This document shows, piece after piece, positions 17,334 through 25,782 of a DNA stretch of 64,000 nt. The stretch comes from Chthonomonadales bacterium (lineage in GTDB: Bacteria; Armatimonadota; Chthonomonadetes; Chthonomonadales; CAJBBX01): NCBI GenBank assembly GCA_027459625.1, contig DAIDHP010000017.1, positions 1 through 64,000 on the forward strand. Reading direction: 5' to 3'. Position 1 is the stretch's first letter, and every line of letters begins with the position of its first letter. Under the pieces are notes generated by a model that was given only the letters and a program-made list of their open reading frames with translations, was not told where the DNA came from and made no database searches. Position numbers and translations under genes: made by a program.

Positions 17334-17842
17334 TTGCGTCGCGCATCGAAGGGCGATTCCCCTTAAGCATTTTTCGAATATTTTTTCAGGGAGGTTCGGT
17401 GTTCACCTGAGTACGCATCCTTGGGATAGACGATGAAGGAAATGAATAGTTGCTTGTTAAAGCTGATATAATTATATTATAAGAAGTTTTTCACCATACG
17501 TCAATATGAATTCCATTTTTAATGCATTAAATGAGCAGATTGTGAAACTGATTGACAAATGCATAGCGGGTAAAATTAGTATCAGTTATGTTTCTTTTCC
17601 TATGAGGTATGAAGAAACTCATTCACATTTTCCACTAAGTCGCAGTTGTGCGCCGGTGTTGAAGAATCGCTTTGTATTATAGTGAAGCTCATTTGGAAAG
17701 GTGTTAGTAACGGAACGATTTTCGCCGAAAGCTCGTTTAGATTTTATGATAACTAAATATCGAGGTATTCCTCACAGCACTTAGGTTGAGCCGTCGAACA
17801 CCATAAGATCATATCGTATCGCAATGTAAAAGGAGAAGAACT
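17334..17842. other. 509-base intergenic region upstream of mscL
   Basis: The first 75 bases may encode the N-terminus of the minus-strand sigma-like gene. The rest is AT-rich and I recognise no gene or RNA in it. A TTGACA at 17552-17557 is followed by TAAAAT only 13 bases on, too close for a normal promoter. The mscL promoter must lie here but cannot be pinned down. Confidence 0.4.
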
Positions 17843-18268
17843 ATGTTAAAGGAATTCAAGGAATTTATCGCACGCGGCAATGTCCTGGATTTGGCTATCG
17901 CGGTGGTCATCGGCGCTGCATTCGGGAAGATAGTGACATCCTTCGTGCAGGATATTCTAATGCCGCCCATTGGGCTTCTTTTGGGGAAGGTCGATTTTTC
18001 CAACCTTTTTGTCAACCTATCCTCCGTGAAGTACGCCTCCATCGAGGAGGCGAAAAAGGCGGGCGCAGCCACGATCAATTACGGGGTGTTCATCAATAAC
18101 ATCATCAACTTTGTTATCATCGCCTTCGTTATCTTTTTGGTTGTTCGGATGGCTAACAAAATGAAAAAGGAACCTGAACCCGAGTCAACAACGAAGGAAT
18201 GCCCCTTATGCGCCAGCGTCATACCGATAAAAGCGAAAAAATGCCCTCAGTGTACATCCGATCTGTAG
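17843..18268 (+). CDS. mscL: Large-conductance mechanosensitive channel with C-terminal zinc ribbon
   Basis: A 141-residue MscL: the N-terminal helix and pore segment [21 protein letters not shown] with the glycine-rich TM1 (IGAAFGKIV) and [10 protein letters not shown], and a second TM ([14 protein letters not shown]). It opens under membrane tension to release solutes during osmotic downshock. The C-terminus adds a rubredoxin-like zinc ribbon (CPLCASVIP...KCPQC), an extension known from several phyla. The ATG has AAAGGAG upstream. The gene stands alone and ends at a strong hairpin. Confidence 0.95.
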   Translation: MLKEFKEFIARGNVLDLAIAVVIGAAFGKIVTSFVQDILMPPIGLLLGKVDFSNLFVNLSSVKYASIEEAKKAGAATINYGVFINNIINFVIIAFVIFLVVRMANKMKKEPEPESTTKECPLCASVIPIKAKKCPQCTSDL

Positions 18269-18280
18269 GATCATGGGCTC

Positions 18281-18320
18281 TCGCTCACAGTGTACGCATA
18301 GGAACGTACACTGTGAGCGA
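18281..18320. terminator. 16-bp perfect hairpin between convergent genes
   Basis: Positions 18281-18296 and 18305-18320 are perfect inverted repeats of 16 bp with an 8-base loop, located 12 bases after the mscL stop and 7 bases from the stop of the convergent gene. A short AAAA follows on the plus side and no T tract on either. It most likely terminates both transcripts. Confidence 0.7.
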
Positions 18321-18327
18321 AGAAAAT

Positions 18328-19077
18328 CTACTTGGATTTCCGAGGAATTAACCAAACGTTTCGGAAGGAAACCGGATTGTGATCTCCTTGAAGAACTAAT
18401 GGTCCAACGGGAACCTCATTCTTGTACTCGCCATATTGGATCCCAGTCGGTTTTTCAAAATAGGCGTTATCCTGAATCAACGTGTTGTTTTGGTAAACTG
18501 TCACCCGGGCTTCCTGGATTACTTTGCCATCGGCGTCGAAGCGAGGAGCGTGGAAGAGGATATCATAGGTTTGCCACTCTCCCGCCTTTTTGCAGGCGTT
18601 CACCAATGCAGGCTTTTGATCGTAAAGCGCCCCGCAGCCATCCTTGTCCGGGGTTTTCTCTCCGTATGAGTTGAATATTTGCACTTCGTACCTACCCATC
18701 AAGCCTACGCCGCTATTGCCATCTGTGATTGGATTGCCGTTGGCGTCGGTTGGGCAGCGAAATTCGACATGAAGATAGATATCACCGAAATCTCGTTTGG
18801 AGGTGATATCCTTGCCATTCGGAGTGAACACGCCGACGGGGTTCATGACCCATGCGGCATCATCCTTGGTATAGCGTTGATACCAGCTGTTCGCAAACTG
18901 CTTCTGACTTTTACCGATGAGGATGATGGCACCCTTAGGCGGCTTGGTTGGGAATTTATGGGTCTTGGGGGCGGGCTCAGGTTGTGCGGATACAGTTGAT
19001 ATAATGCACATCGATGCGATTGCCATTAATCCCGCCAAAGTGATCGTCAATGAACGCTGGAAGATGCTGGTTTTCAT
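18328..19077 (-). CDS. Secreted 3-keto-disaccharide hydrolase (former DUF1080) domain protein
   Basis: A 249-residue exported protein (signal peptide ending STVSAQ) with the concanavalin-like fold of the 3-keto-disaccharide hydrolase family, formerly DUF1080: FGDIYLHVEFRCP, NSGVGLMGRYEVQIFNS, AGEWQTYDILFHAP, and the closing LVLQGDHNPVSFRNVWL. Family members are typical of Planctomycetota, Verrucomicrobiota and Armatimonadota and act on 3-keto sugars or bind glycans. GGGAG lies 5 bases before the ATG. The Gfo/Idh oxidoreductase at 21319 could make the 3-keto substrate, a pairing known elsewhere, but here a HEAT protein gene lies between them. Confidence 0.88.
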   Translation of the reverse strand: MKTSIFQRSLTITLAGLMAIASMCIISTVSAQPEPAPKTHKFPTKPPKGAIILIGKSQKQFANSWYQRYTKDDAAWVMNPVGVFTPNGKDITSKRDFGDIYLHVEFRCPTDANGNPITDGNSGVGLMGRYEVQIFNSYGEKTPDKDGCGALYDQKPALVNACKKAGEWQTYDILFHAPRFDADGKVIQEARVTVYQNNTLIQDNAYFEKPTGIQYGEYKNEVPVGPLVLQGDHNPVSFRNVWLIPRKSK

Positions 19078-19219
19078 ATATGCTCCCTTGATTTATTTTA
19101 TATCTCCGAGGCGTTGCAAAATTGACACGCTTTCAATAGGCGAATTTAACAACGCCGTCATTGAACTTACTTAAAAACAGTATGACACACTATGAACGCG
19201 AGCCGTTAAGCAGAATCCC

Positions 19220-21268
19220 TTATGATTTCAGCTTTTGCGCCGCCTCTTGGATGGCGGGGTCCTTGGATATCTGGAATATCTTCGTCAGAGCGGCGTCCGT
19301 CTCCGGTCCCATGACGGCAGGGTATTGCACTCCGTCTCGTTTTTGCGGTTTGGCGAGGTCCATGATGGTGTTCGCCGCTGTCGGGAAGAGGATCGGATCA
19401 TCGAGCATCGTCGCCGCCAGCGCCACCGAGGAAGGGGTGCGGCAATCCTTCAGGATACTCAACGCCAGCGTTTTCTCGTCGGGGCGTTTTGCCACCTGCA
19501 AAGCCTCCGCTATATTGCTAACCTTGTCCTGCGCGGACATGGCGCTATCCTGCCCGATAAGGCGCAAGTAACCGCGTTGCGCCTCTATTTGGTTGTCTTC
19601 GTTTGTGTCTGTCTTGGCGATGTTCAATAGTACCGGTAGCGCCTGAGATGTGGTCCAACTCTCCGATAGAGCGGTGACCGCCGCGGATCTTTCCACTTCG
19701 TCTTTTGACTCGGTGGCGGAGACTAGAGCTTTGAATGCGTTGTCGCCGCCTATCTCCGCCAGCACATCCATGAGAGCCGCTTTTCCTTGGGGGGTGGCGT
19801 TAGGCAGGGAAGCGAGTACGGGTTGTATTGCCTCATCACTGTTGTTCATCCTTTGCCCAATGGCGATAACGGCGTTCTTAGCGGCGTCTCTCACCTCGTT
19901 GTTCGTCGTGGATGCGACAAGGGCTACCAGAGACGGGTGATCATCCTGCCCCCCGATCTGATCAAGCGCGTTTAACGCAGCGACGGCGATTTGAGGGTCG
20001 GCGCCCTGCGCTGCGTTCATGAGCGTGATACGTGCACTCATGTTCGCCCTCATCGCCAAAACGGACATCATTGCCGATCGCATCTCCTTCGAACTATGAT
20101 TCGCCAGATAGATGATCGCGCTGTCAACCGCCTTTCCTTTCATGTCGGCGAGGGAGCGTCTGGCTTCTCCATCATTTTGAAACACCAAATTCGCCAGAGG
20201 CACCACGGCCGCAACACCGGAAAGCAAGCCTGCCGCGCGAATGCCGACTTGACGCAACGTCGGGTCGGGGCTTTGCAACGCCTTTAGAGCGATATTCGAT
20301 CCCTCCTTGGCGCGGCGATCCGTCATGGATGTGAGCATCGCCGCCTGCATGTAGGGCGGAAGGGAGCCCCATATGGCGAGGCATCTTTTTGTGGAAACGG
20401 AGTCCGGCAGCAAGCCGGCGATGCCGGAGGCGATGAGTTGCAGGTCGACATCCTGGACTTTCATGCATGATAGGCAGGCACCAAGCGCTTTCGAAGAGTG
20501 TAATGCTTCCAATCCACGCAACCCTTCCGCTCTAGCGCCCAAGGGCCATGGGGAGGAGGCGATTTGCGAAAAGAGGTATTCCGCCTGCCCCTTTTCGCCA
20601 TGAGTCGCCAAGGAGTAGGCGCAACTCACAATGGCTTGATATACGGGAATGGTTTTGACCGGCTGTGAGAGTAGGTACGCCAAGGCGGATGTGGTGCCGA
20701 TCTTGCCCAATGCCGCTATCGCCGCCTCCGAAACAAGCGGGTTGGAGTTTCGAACATATCTCTTGAGCGCATCGACCGAGAGCGAATCTCTTCTGTCCCC
20801 GAGGGAGTTGATGATCCCGATGAGCGTTGTTCCGGTCGTTTTACCCAACGCGTAACGGAGAGAACGGTTCACGAGTGGGGATTTATTTCTTTCAAGGGCG
20901 TACCGCGCACTATCCGAAAGCTGAGGATTTAAAAGCAGCTTGCTCAACACGGGAATCGATTTGTCCGTTCCGTACATCCACAGTATGCGGCAAATCTCTT
21001 GTTTTCCCGCGAAAAAGGTGTTCGGATTTACAAGTAGGTTGTCCAACACGCCTTCAATATGAAGGTATTTCGTCGTTTCCTTTTTCAAGGATGCATCCCG
21101 AAGCATGGCTTTAACCTCTTCAACGCCTGTTCGGTTTTGGTAGTCGTATGTTTTGATTAACTGAAACGGATCATCCTGGGCGTTGCCTGGGTGACCTGAT
21201 AACGGGATGAACGCCATGCTTGCCACAAGGATGAGAATGAATTTTATCTTTATCTGATTGGAGATCAT
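19220..21268 (-). CDS. Secreted HEAT-repeat protein
   Basis: A 682-residue protein: a signal peptide (FILILVASMAFIPLSG, cleavage near GNAQ) and then almost continuous HEAT/PBS-lyase-like repeats, for example SEAAIAALGKIGT, VAALNALDQIGGQDD and KAALMDVLAEIGGDNAFKAL. Such arrays form a curved alpha solenoid for protein contacts. The start at this ATG is favoured by AAAGGA 8 bases upstream and by the signal peptide. Enzymatic function is not expected. It lies between a glycan-processing enzyme and a Gfo/Idh oxidoreductase on the same strand, so it may scaffold that pathway outside the cytoplasm. Confidence 0.8.
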   Translation of the reverse strand: MISNQIKIKFILILVASMAFIPLSGHPGNAQDDPFQLIKTYDYQNRTGVEEVKAMLRDASLKKETTKYLHIEGVLDNLLVNPNTFFAGKQEICRILWMYGTDKSIPVLSKLLLNPQLSDSARYALERNKSPLVNRSLRYALGKTTGTTLIGIINSLGDRRDSLSVDALKRYVRNSNPLVSEAAIAALGKIGTTSALAYLLSQPVKTIPVYQAIVSCAYSLATHGEKGQAEYLFSQIASSPWPLGARAEGLRGLEALHSSKALGACLSCMKVQDVDLQLIASGIAGLLPDSVSTKRCLAIWGSLPPYMQAAMLTSMTDRRAKEGSNIALKALQSPDPTLRQVGIRAAGLLSGVAAVVPLANLVFQNDGEARRSLADMKGKAVDSAIIYLANHSSKEMRSAMMSVLAMRANMSARITLMNAAQGADPQIAVAALNALDQIGGQDDHPSLVALVASTTNNEVRDAAKNAVIAIGQRMNNSDEAIQPVLASLPNATPQGKAALMDVLAEIGGDNAFKALVSATESKDEVERSAAVTALSESWTTSQALPVLLNIAKTDTNEDNQIEAQRGYLRLIGQDSAMSAQDKVSNIAEALQVAKRPDEKTLALSILKDCRTPSSVALAATMLDDPILFPTAANTIMDLAKPQKRDGVQYPAVMGPETDAALTKIFQISKDPAIQEAAQKLKS

Positions 21269-21318
21269 GATTTGCATCCTTTCACAATGAGTGAAGCGTT
21301 GAGCGAAATCAACACCTG

Positions 21319-22623
21319 TCAAACATGCCATGGCGCCCTCATTGGGGTGGAAAGCATTCGGGAAGCCGAAGAATCGCCGATAATCTGCTCCGTGTCCGGG
21401 TTCCAGCGGATTTTACGTCCCAATATCATCGCTATCTGTCCTAACTCACCGATGGATGCGGCACGATGCGCCACTTCCGCCGGAGTTATGGTGGTTCGGC
21501 GGGACTTGACGCAATCAAGGAAGTTACGGTGGTGCTCGGAACTGTAGTAGAGATGCAATTCATCCGGCCCGATCACCTCCTGCAAGAGAGACTTGGGATA
21601 GGCGTCCAATCCGCCGCGATCGACCCACACCCATCTTCCATTTTCCCCGTACCATTTGCAACCGCTTCGAATGTTGTGGTTTCCCATGTTCGCCACGTGC
21701 ATTTCCAATCCGTTGCGATATGTGGCGACAAAGTAATAGTGCGTGGCGGCGTTCCATATTCCGGTGGGCGGATATGTTCCCATACCATCAACGGAGATGG
21801 GGCCGGTGTGATCGAGATTGAGCCCCCAATTGGCTATGTCGGCGTGATGTCCGATCCAGTCCATCAACTGCCCGCCGCCGTAATCCAATTGCCATCTCCA
21901 ACTCCAGTGAGTGCGTTGGTCGCAATAGGGCGCCCACCTTGAAGGACCAAGCCAGAAATCATAGTCCAGTTGCGGCGGCGGATTTTTGAATTTCACCGGC
22001 CCGATACCGACACCTGTGGGGAGGCCGACTTCGCAGCGCATCACCTTCCCAATTCGTCCATTACGAACCAATTCGCAAGCGAACCTAAAATTCTCCACCG
22101 ATCTTTGCCAACTGCCGGTTTGCCAAATCCTGCCGTTGCGCACTTGAGCATCGCACATCATTCGTCCTTCGCGCAGACAATGGGATATCGGTTTTTCTCC
22201 GTATACATCCAAGCCTGCGTTTAACGATTGTATGGCGGGGATGCAATGCCAATGATCGGGCGTTGCAAGCGATATGGCGTCAAGATCGTCTCGCGCCAGT
22301 AGCTCGCGGAAATCGACATATGCGGCGCAATCCTGGTTGCCGTAATGCTGATCCACGATTTTCTTGGCGTTAGCGAGATGATCCTTGTCCACGTCGCACA
22401 CCGCCACGATCCGTGTGTCCGGCTGGAACAAAAACGAATACATGTCGCTTGTTCCCTGTCCACCCACGCCAATGCAACCCATGACGATCTTGTTACCTGG
22501 CGAAGAGCGTATCGCCCTGCCCATGGCGGATGCGGGAATAATGCTGAATACCGAAGCGCCTAATCCAGCTCCTACCGCACCTTTTAAGAAAGTGCGTCGG
22601 CTTATTTGTTTGGAATCTTGCAT
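21319..22623 (-). CDS. Tat-exported Gfo/Idh/MocA family oxidoreductase
   Basis: A 434-residue NAD(P)-dependent sugar oxidoreductase. It begins with a twin-arginine leader (SRRTFLKGAVGAG), then the Rossmann motif IGVGGQGTSDMY, the EKPISH motif (Lys of the active site) and the C-terminal sheet with WLGPSRWAPY and GGGQLMDWIGHHADIANWG. Tat-exported members with bound cofactor are common in Planctomycetota and Armatimonadota and oxidise or isomerise sugars, for instance to 3-keto forms. GGAGG lies 6 bases before the ATG. The substrate is unknown. Confidence 0.88.
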   Translation of the reverse strand: MQDSKQISRRTFLKGAVGAGLGASVFSIIPASAMGRAIRSSPGNKIVMGCIGVGGQGTSDMYSFLFQPDTRIVAVCDVDKDHLANAKKIVDQHYGNQDCAAYVDFRELLARDDLDAISLATPDHWHCIPAIQSLNAGLDVYGEKPISHCLREGRMMCDAQVRNGRIWQTGSWQRSVENFRFACELVRNGRIGKVMRCEVGLPTGVGIGPVKFKNPPPQLDYDFWLGPSRWAPYCDQRTHWSWRWQLDYGGGQLMDWIGHHADIANWGLNLDHTGPISVDGMGTYPPTGIWNAATHYYFVATYRNGLEMHVANMGNHNIRSGCKWYGENGRWVWVDRGGLDAYPKSLLQEVIGPDELHLYYSSEHHRNFLDCVKSRRTTITPAEVAHRAASIGELGQIAMILGRKIRWNPDTEQIIGDSSASRMLSTPMRAPWHV

Positions 22624-22832
22624 GCCTAACCTCCGAAAATACCGTCCTGCATCTCATTTTGCGATGCAAAGACATGCGAGCATGAAATGAATTGAAGTTT
22701 ATAAAAACGATGCGGATTGGCATCCGCTTCGTGAAATCAAGAAATACCCCTAGTTACAAGACGAAGCCCCTCATGATTTTCATCAAATTTTCATCTTCAT
22801 GCCAGGATTTCGCTCTGACGGGTGAATGGTAT

Positions 22833-22844
22833 CGAACCGGTTCG
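22833..22844. promoter_or_regulatory. LacI-type operator-like palindrome CGAACCGGTTCG
   Basis: A perfect 12-bp palindrome with the central CCGG and flanking AA/TT that characterise operators of the LacI/GalR repressor family. It lies 20 bases upstream of the -35 box of the leuS promoter and 210 bases from the sugar oxidoreductase start on the other strand. Control of the sugar gene is more plausible than of leuS. No LacI regulator is encoded in the window. Confidence 0.4.
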
Positions 22845-22864
22845 GGTGCGCCTTGCTTCGTGGT

Positions 22865-22894
22865 TTGATTACACCCCCGCTATTCATCTATAAT
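22865..22894 (+). promoter_or_regulatory. Sigma-70-type promoter of leuS
   Basis: TTGATT at 22865-22870 and a perfect TATAAT at 22889-22894, 18 bases apart. It would start transcription near 22901 and give leuS a leader of about 225 bases. Confidence 0.65.
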
Positions 22895-22933
22895 AAAGGG
22901 CGTGGAAAGCGCCGTCGGGTGACTTGCATATTC

Positions 22934-23020
22934 AGGTAATTGAAAAATTCGCTTTTCAGGTATTTCGCCGAGCATGAAATGAGCGATATTAGCCTCATTT
23001 TCTGAATTTTGCAATTACCT
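22934..23020 (+). promoter_or_regulatory. Structured 5' leader of leuS
   Basis: Positions 22934-22950 pair with 23004-23020 over 17 bp with one mismatch, enclosing an inner hairpin (22977-22983 with 22994-23000). The structure sits between the promoter and the leuS start, where tRNA-synthetase leaders often carry attenuators. The T-box consensus is absent, there is no run of Leu codons and no T tract after the stem, so the mechanism is unknown. Confidence 0.45.
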
Positions 23021-23126
23021 CTATTGTGAATGAATACATTAATACATCGTACCACCTAAGGTTGCCGATTACGTAGAGTTCCGACGGGCAAGTTGAAATC
23101 TGATTTTAATCCGGATGGGAGAGTCA

Positions 23127-25766
23127 ATGGACGATCGTTACGACTTTTATGAGATAGAAAACAAATGGCGAAAAAAATGGGAGGATGACGGCACATTCGC
23201 CGTGAATGACGATTCAACCCAGCCTAAATTCTACGGATTGGAGTTCTTCCCTTACCCTTCGGGATCAGGATTGTCGGTGGGGCATTGTAAGAACTACGTC
23301 CCTACGGATGCTTATTGCCGCTATATGAGCATGAAGGGATACGATGTGCTGCATCCCATGGGCTGGGACGCTTTCGGACAACCGGCTGAAAACGAAGCCA
23401 TCAAAAGAGGTCGCAACCCAAGAGAGATGGTGCCGGAATACGCCGCGAATTACCGTTGCACCCTGAAACGAATTGGCTCAAGCTATGACTGGTCCCGCGA
23501 AATCAACTCCAGTCTGCCGGAATACTACCGTTGGACGCAATGGCTGTTTCTGTTGTTGTACAAGCGAGGGCTCGCTTATCGTGCGGAGACGCCTATCAAT
23601 TGGTGCCCATCCTGCAAAACCGGTCTTGCCAACGAGGAGGTTAAGGAGGGACGCTGCTGGCGTTGCGACACCGTTGTGGAAAAACGTCCGATGCCTCAGT
23701 GGTATTTCAAAATCACGGATTACGCGGAGCGATTGCTTAATGATCTGGATACGATTGATTGGCCGCAAGGCATTAAGCAGATGCAACGGGAGTGGATTGG
23801 CAGGAGCGAAGGAGCGGATGTGGATTTTCCCGTTAAGGATGGCGTTTCAATCAAGGTGTTCACCACGCGACCCGACACCCTGTGGGGGGCGACCTTCATG
23901 GTGCTGGCTCCGGAGCATCCCCTGGTTGAGAAGCTAACCGCTCCTGAACAACGGGAGGAAGTTCAGCGGTATGTGCAAAAGACTAAAACCGAGACCGAAA
24001 TTGATCGGATGAACGTCGAACGCACGAAGACCGGGATATTCACAGGGGCTTACGCTCTTAATCCGGTAAACGGGGCGAAGATACCGATTTGGGTGGCGGA
24101 CTACGTATTGATGGGATATGGTACCGGTGCGATAATGGCAGTTCCGGCACATGATCAAAGGGATTTCGAATTCGCACGCAAATATGGCATCCCCATTGAA
24201 TTGGTGTACTCCGAAGACAACGGCCCCGCCACGGGCGAAGATATGACGGAAGCGATACCGGACATGGGGCGCATGAGGGAATTTCACCCCGGTTCGGATG
24301 CGATATGCAAGGATTTTCCGTTTGCGGGCTCGCAGAACGATAAGTCGACGGTCCATCGCGTGATAACTTGGTTGGAGAAGTGGGGCGTGGGCCAAGGAAG
24401 GATCAACTATCGTCTGAGAGATTGGTTAATCAGTCGTCAAAGATATTGGGGCGCTCCGATTCCGATGATTCACTGTTCCAAATGCGGAACCGTCCCCGTA
24501 TCCGAAGACCAGCTTCCAGTGCGACTTCCCGACGTGGAGAACTATCAACCCTCCGGAACAGGGGAATCCCCCTTGGCGACCATTCCTGAGTTTGTGAATG
24601 TGCCGTGCCCCGTTTGCGGCTCCCCCGCCAGAAGGGAGACCGACACCATGGGTGGCTTCGCATGCTCCTCATGGTATTTTATTAGGTTTGCGGATCCACA
24701 TAACGACAAAGCGTTTGCGGATCGCAAGAAAATAGACTACTGGCTGCCAGTGGATTGCTATGTGGGGGGCGCAGAGCACGCGGTTATGCATTTGTTGTAT
24801 GCCAGGTTCTGGACAAAGGTGATGCATGACGCCGGCTTGATTGGATTTGACGAACCTTTCCAAAAGCTTCGCAACCAGGGAACCGTATTGGCGTTAACTC
24901 CAGGACGCAAACCACGCGTCGGGGAGAGCGTAAGCGGAGAAGAGGGAGAGAGCGTGGTGGATTGGATCGTTTTGAAACCCGAGGAGCGGGAGATGTATCC
25001 TCCGGAACAGATTGTAAACCGCTGGGTGAAGATGTCCAAATCCAAGGGGAACGTGGTAACTCCGGACGAAATCGCGGACAGATACGGGGCGGATAGCCTG
25101 CGTGTATATGAAATGTTCGTTGCGCCATTCGAGGATAACGTGCAATGGAGTGATGAGGGCATTCACGGGGCGTTTCGTTTTGTGAACCGTGTGTGGCGAT
25201 GGCTGAACTCGAATCACTCCTCCTATCGATCCGATTGGCAAAAAGAAATCGAGATGCGAACGGATGAGGAGCGCACCATTCGCCGGAAGCTGCACCAAAC
25301 AATCTCGAAGGTTGGATCCGATATCGAGAATTTCGGTTTTAACACGGCGATTGCTGCCACCATGGAACTGGTGAATAGTCTGTATATTTATCGCCCCTTG
25401 GATGACAGTCGCCCCGAGAACCAATGTTTATTATCCGAGGCGATGGAATCTCTTGTTCTACTCATGGCGCCTTTTACGCCGCATCTCTCCGAGGAGATGT
25501 GGGAGAGGCTGGGAAAACAGGGATCAACGTATCACGCCGATTGGCCAACTTTCGATCCGGAGATCGCTTCCGAAGAAGAGATTGAGTTGGCGGTTCAGAT
25601 CAATGGCAAGGTAAGAGATCACATAAAGGTGCCCGTCGACGCCAGCGAGGAGATGGTTAAGGAGCGCGCATTGAACTGCGAAAAAGTGGTGGAGGCTTCC
25701 CAGGGGAAGACAGTGAGAAGGATAATCGTCGCCCCTGGGAAGCTTGTGAATGTAGTGCTTGGATGA
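23127..25766 (+). CDS. leuS: Leucyl-tRNA synthetase
   Basis: Charges tRNA-Leu with leucine. It is a bacterial-type class I enzyme of 879 residues: the HIGH-equivalent PYPSGSGLSVGH near residue 37, a zinc cluster (CPSC...CWRC, about 160-180), the CP1 editing domain with VFTTRPDTLWGATF and GTGAIMAVPAHDQRDF, a second Cys cluster (CSKCG, CPVCG), KMSKSKGN near 634, and a C-terminal anticodon-binding and Leu-specific domain ending AVQINGKVRDHI. The ATG at 23127 was chosen because GGAG lies 5 bases ahead; an ATG four codons earlier is possible. Confidence 0.97.
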   Translation: MDDRYDFYEIENKWRKKWEDDGTFAVNDDSTQPKFYGLEFFPYPSGSGLSVGHCKNYVPTDAYCRYMSMKGYDVLHPMGWDAFGQPAENEAIKRGRNPREMVPEYAANYRCTLKRIGSSYDWSREINSSLPEYYRWTQWLFLLLYKRGLAYRAETPINWCPSCKTGLANEEVKEGRCWRCDTVVEKRPMPQWYFKITDYAERLLNDLDTIDWPQGIKQMQREWIGRSEGADVDFPVKDGVSIKVFTTRPDTLWGATFMVLAPEHPLVEKLTAPEQREEVQRYVQKTKTETEIDRMNVERTKTGIFTGAYALNPVNGAKIPIWVADYVLMGYGTGAIMAVPAHDQRDFEFARKYGIPIELVYSEDNGPATGEDMTEAIPDMGRMREFHPGSDAICKDFPFAGSQNDKSTVHRVITWLEKWGVGQGRINYRLRDWLISRQRYWGAPIPMIHCSKCGTVPVSEDQLPVRLPDVENYQPSGTGESPLATIPEFVNVPCPVCGSPARRETDTMGGFACSSWYFIRFADPHNDKAFADRKKIDYWLPVDCYVGGAEHAVMHLLYARFWTKVMHDAGLIGFDEPFQKLRNQGTVLALTPGRKPRVGESVSGEEGESVVDWIVLKPEEREMYPPEQIVNRWVKMSKSKGNVVTPDEIADRYGADSLRVYEMFVAPFEDNVQWSDEGIHGAFRFVNRVWRWLNSNHSSYRSDWQKEIEMRTDEERTIRRKLHQTISKVGSDIENFGFNTAIAATMELVNSLYIYRPLDDSRPENQCLLSEAMESLVLLMAPFTPHLSEEMWERLGKQGSTYHADWPTFDPEIASEEEIELAVQINGKVRDHIKVPVDASEEMVKERALNCEKVVEASQGKTVRRIIVAPGKLVNVVLG

Positions 25767-25782
25767 TACGCGCGAACTTAAG

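Larger units (their letters stand above)
22624..23126. other. 503-base divergent region and leuS leader
   Basis: Besides the operator-like palindrome, promoter and structured leader listed separately, it holds no gene I can support. The part 22640-22830 should contain the promoter of the minus-strand Gfo/Idh gene but shows no clear boxes. Confidence 0.5.

Noticed and set aside
17552-17576. Promoter TTGACA...TAAAAT before mscL
   Set aside because: The spacer is 13 bases, too short for a sigma-70 promoter.
22900-23126. T-box riboswitch in front of leuS
   Set aside because: The conserved AGGGTGGNACCGCG element is missing on the plus strand and no terminator with a T tract follows; only an unrelated stem is present.
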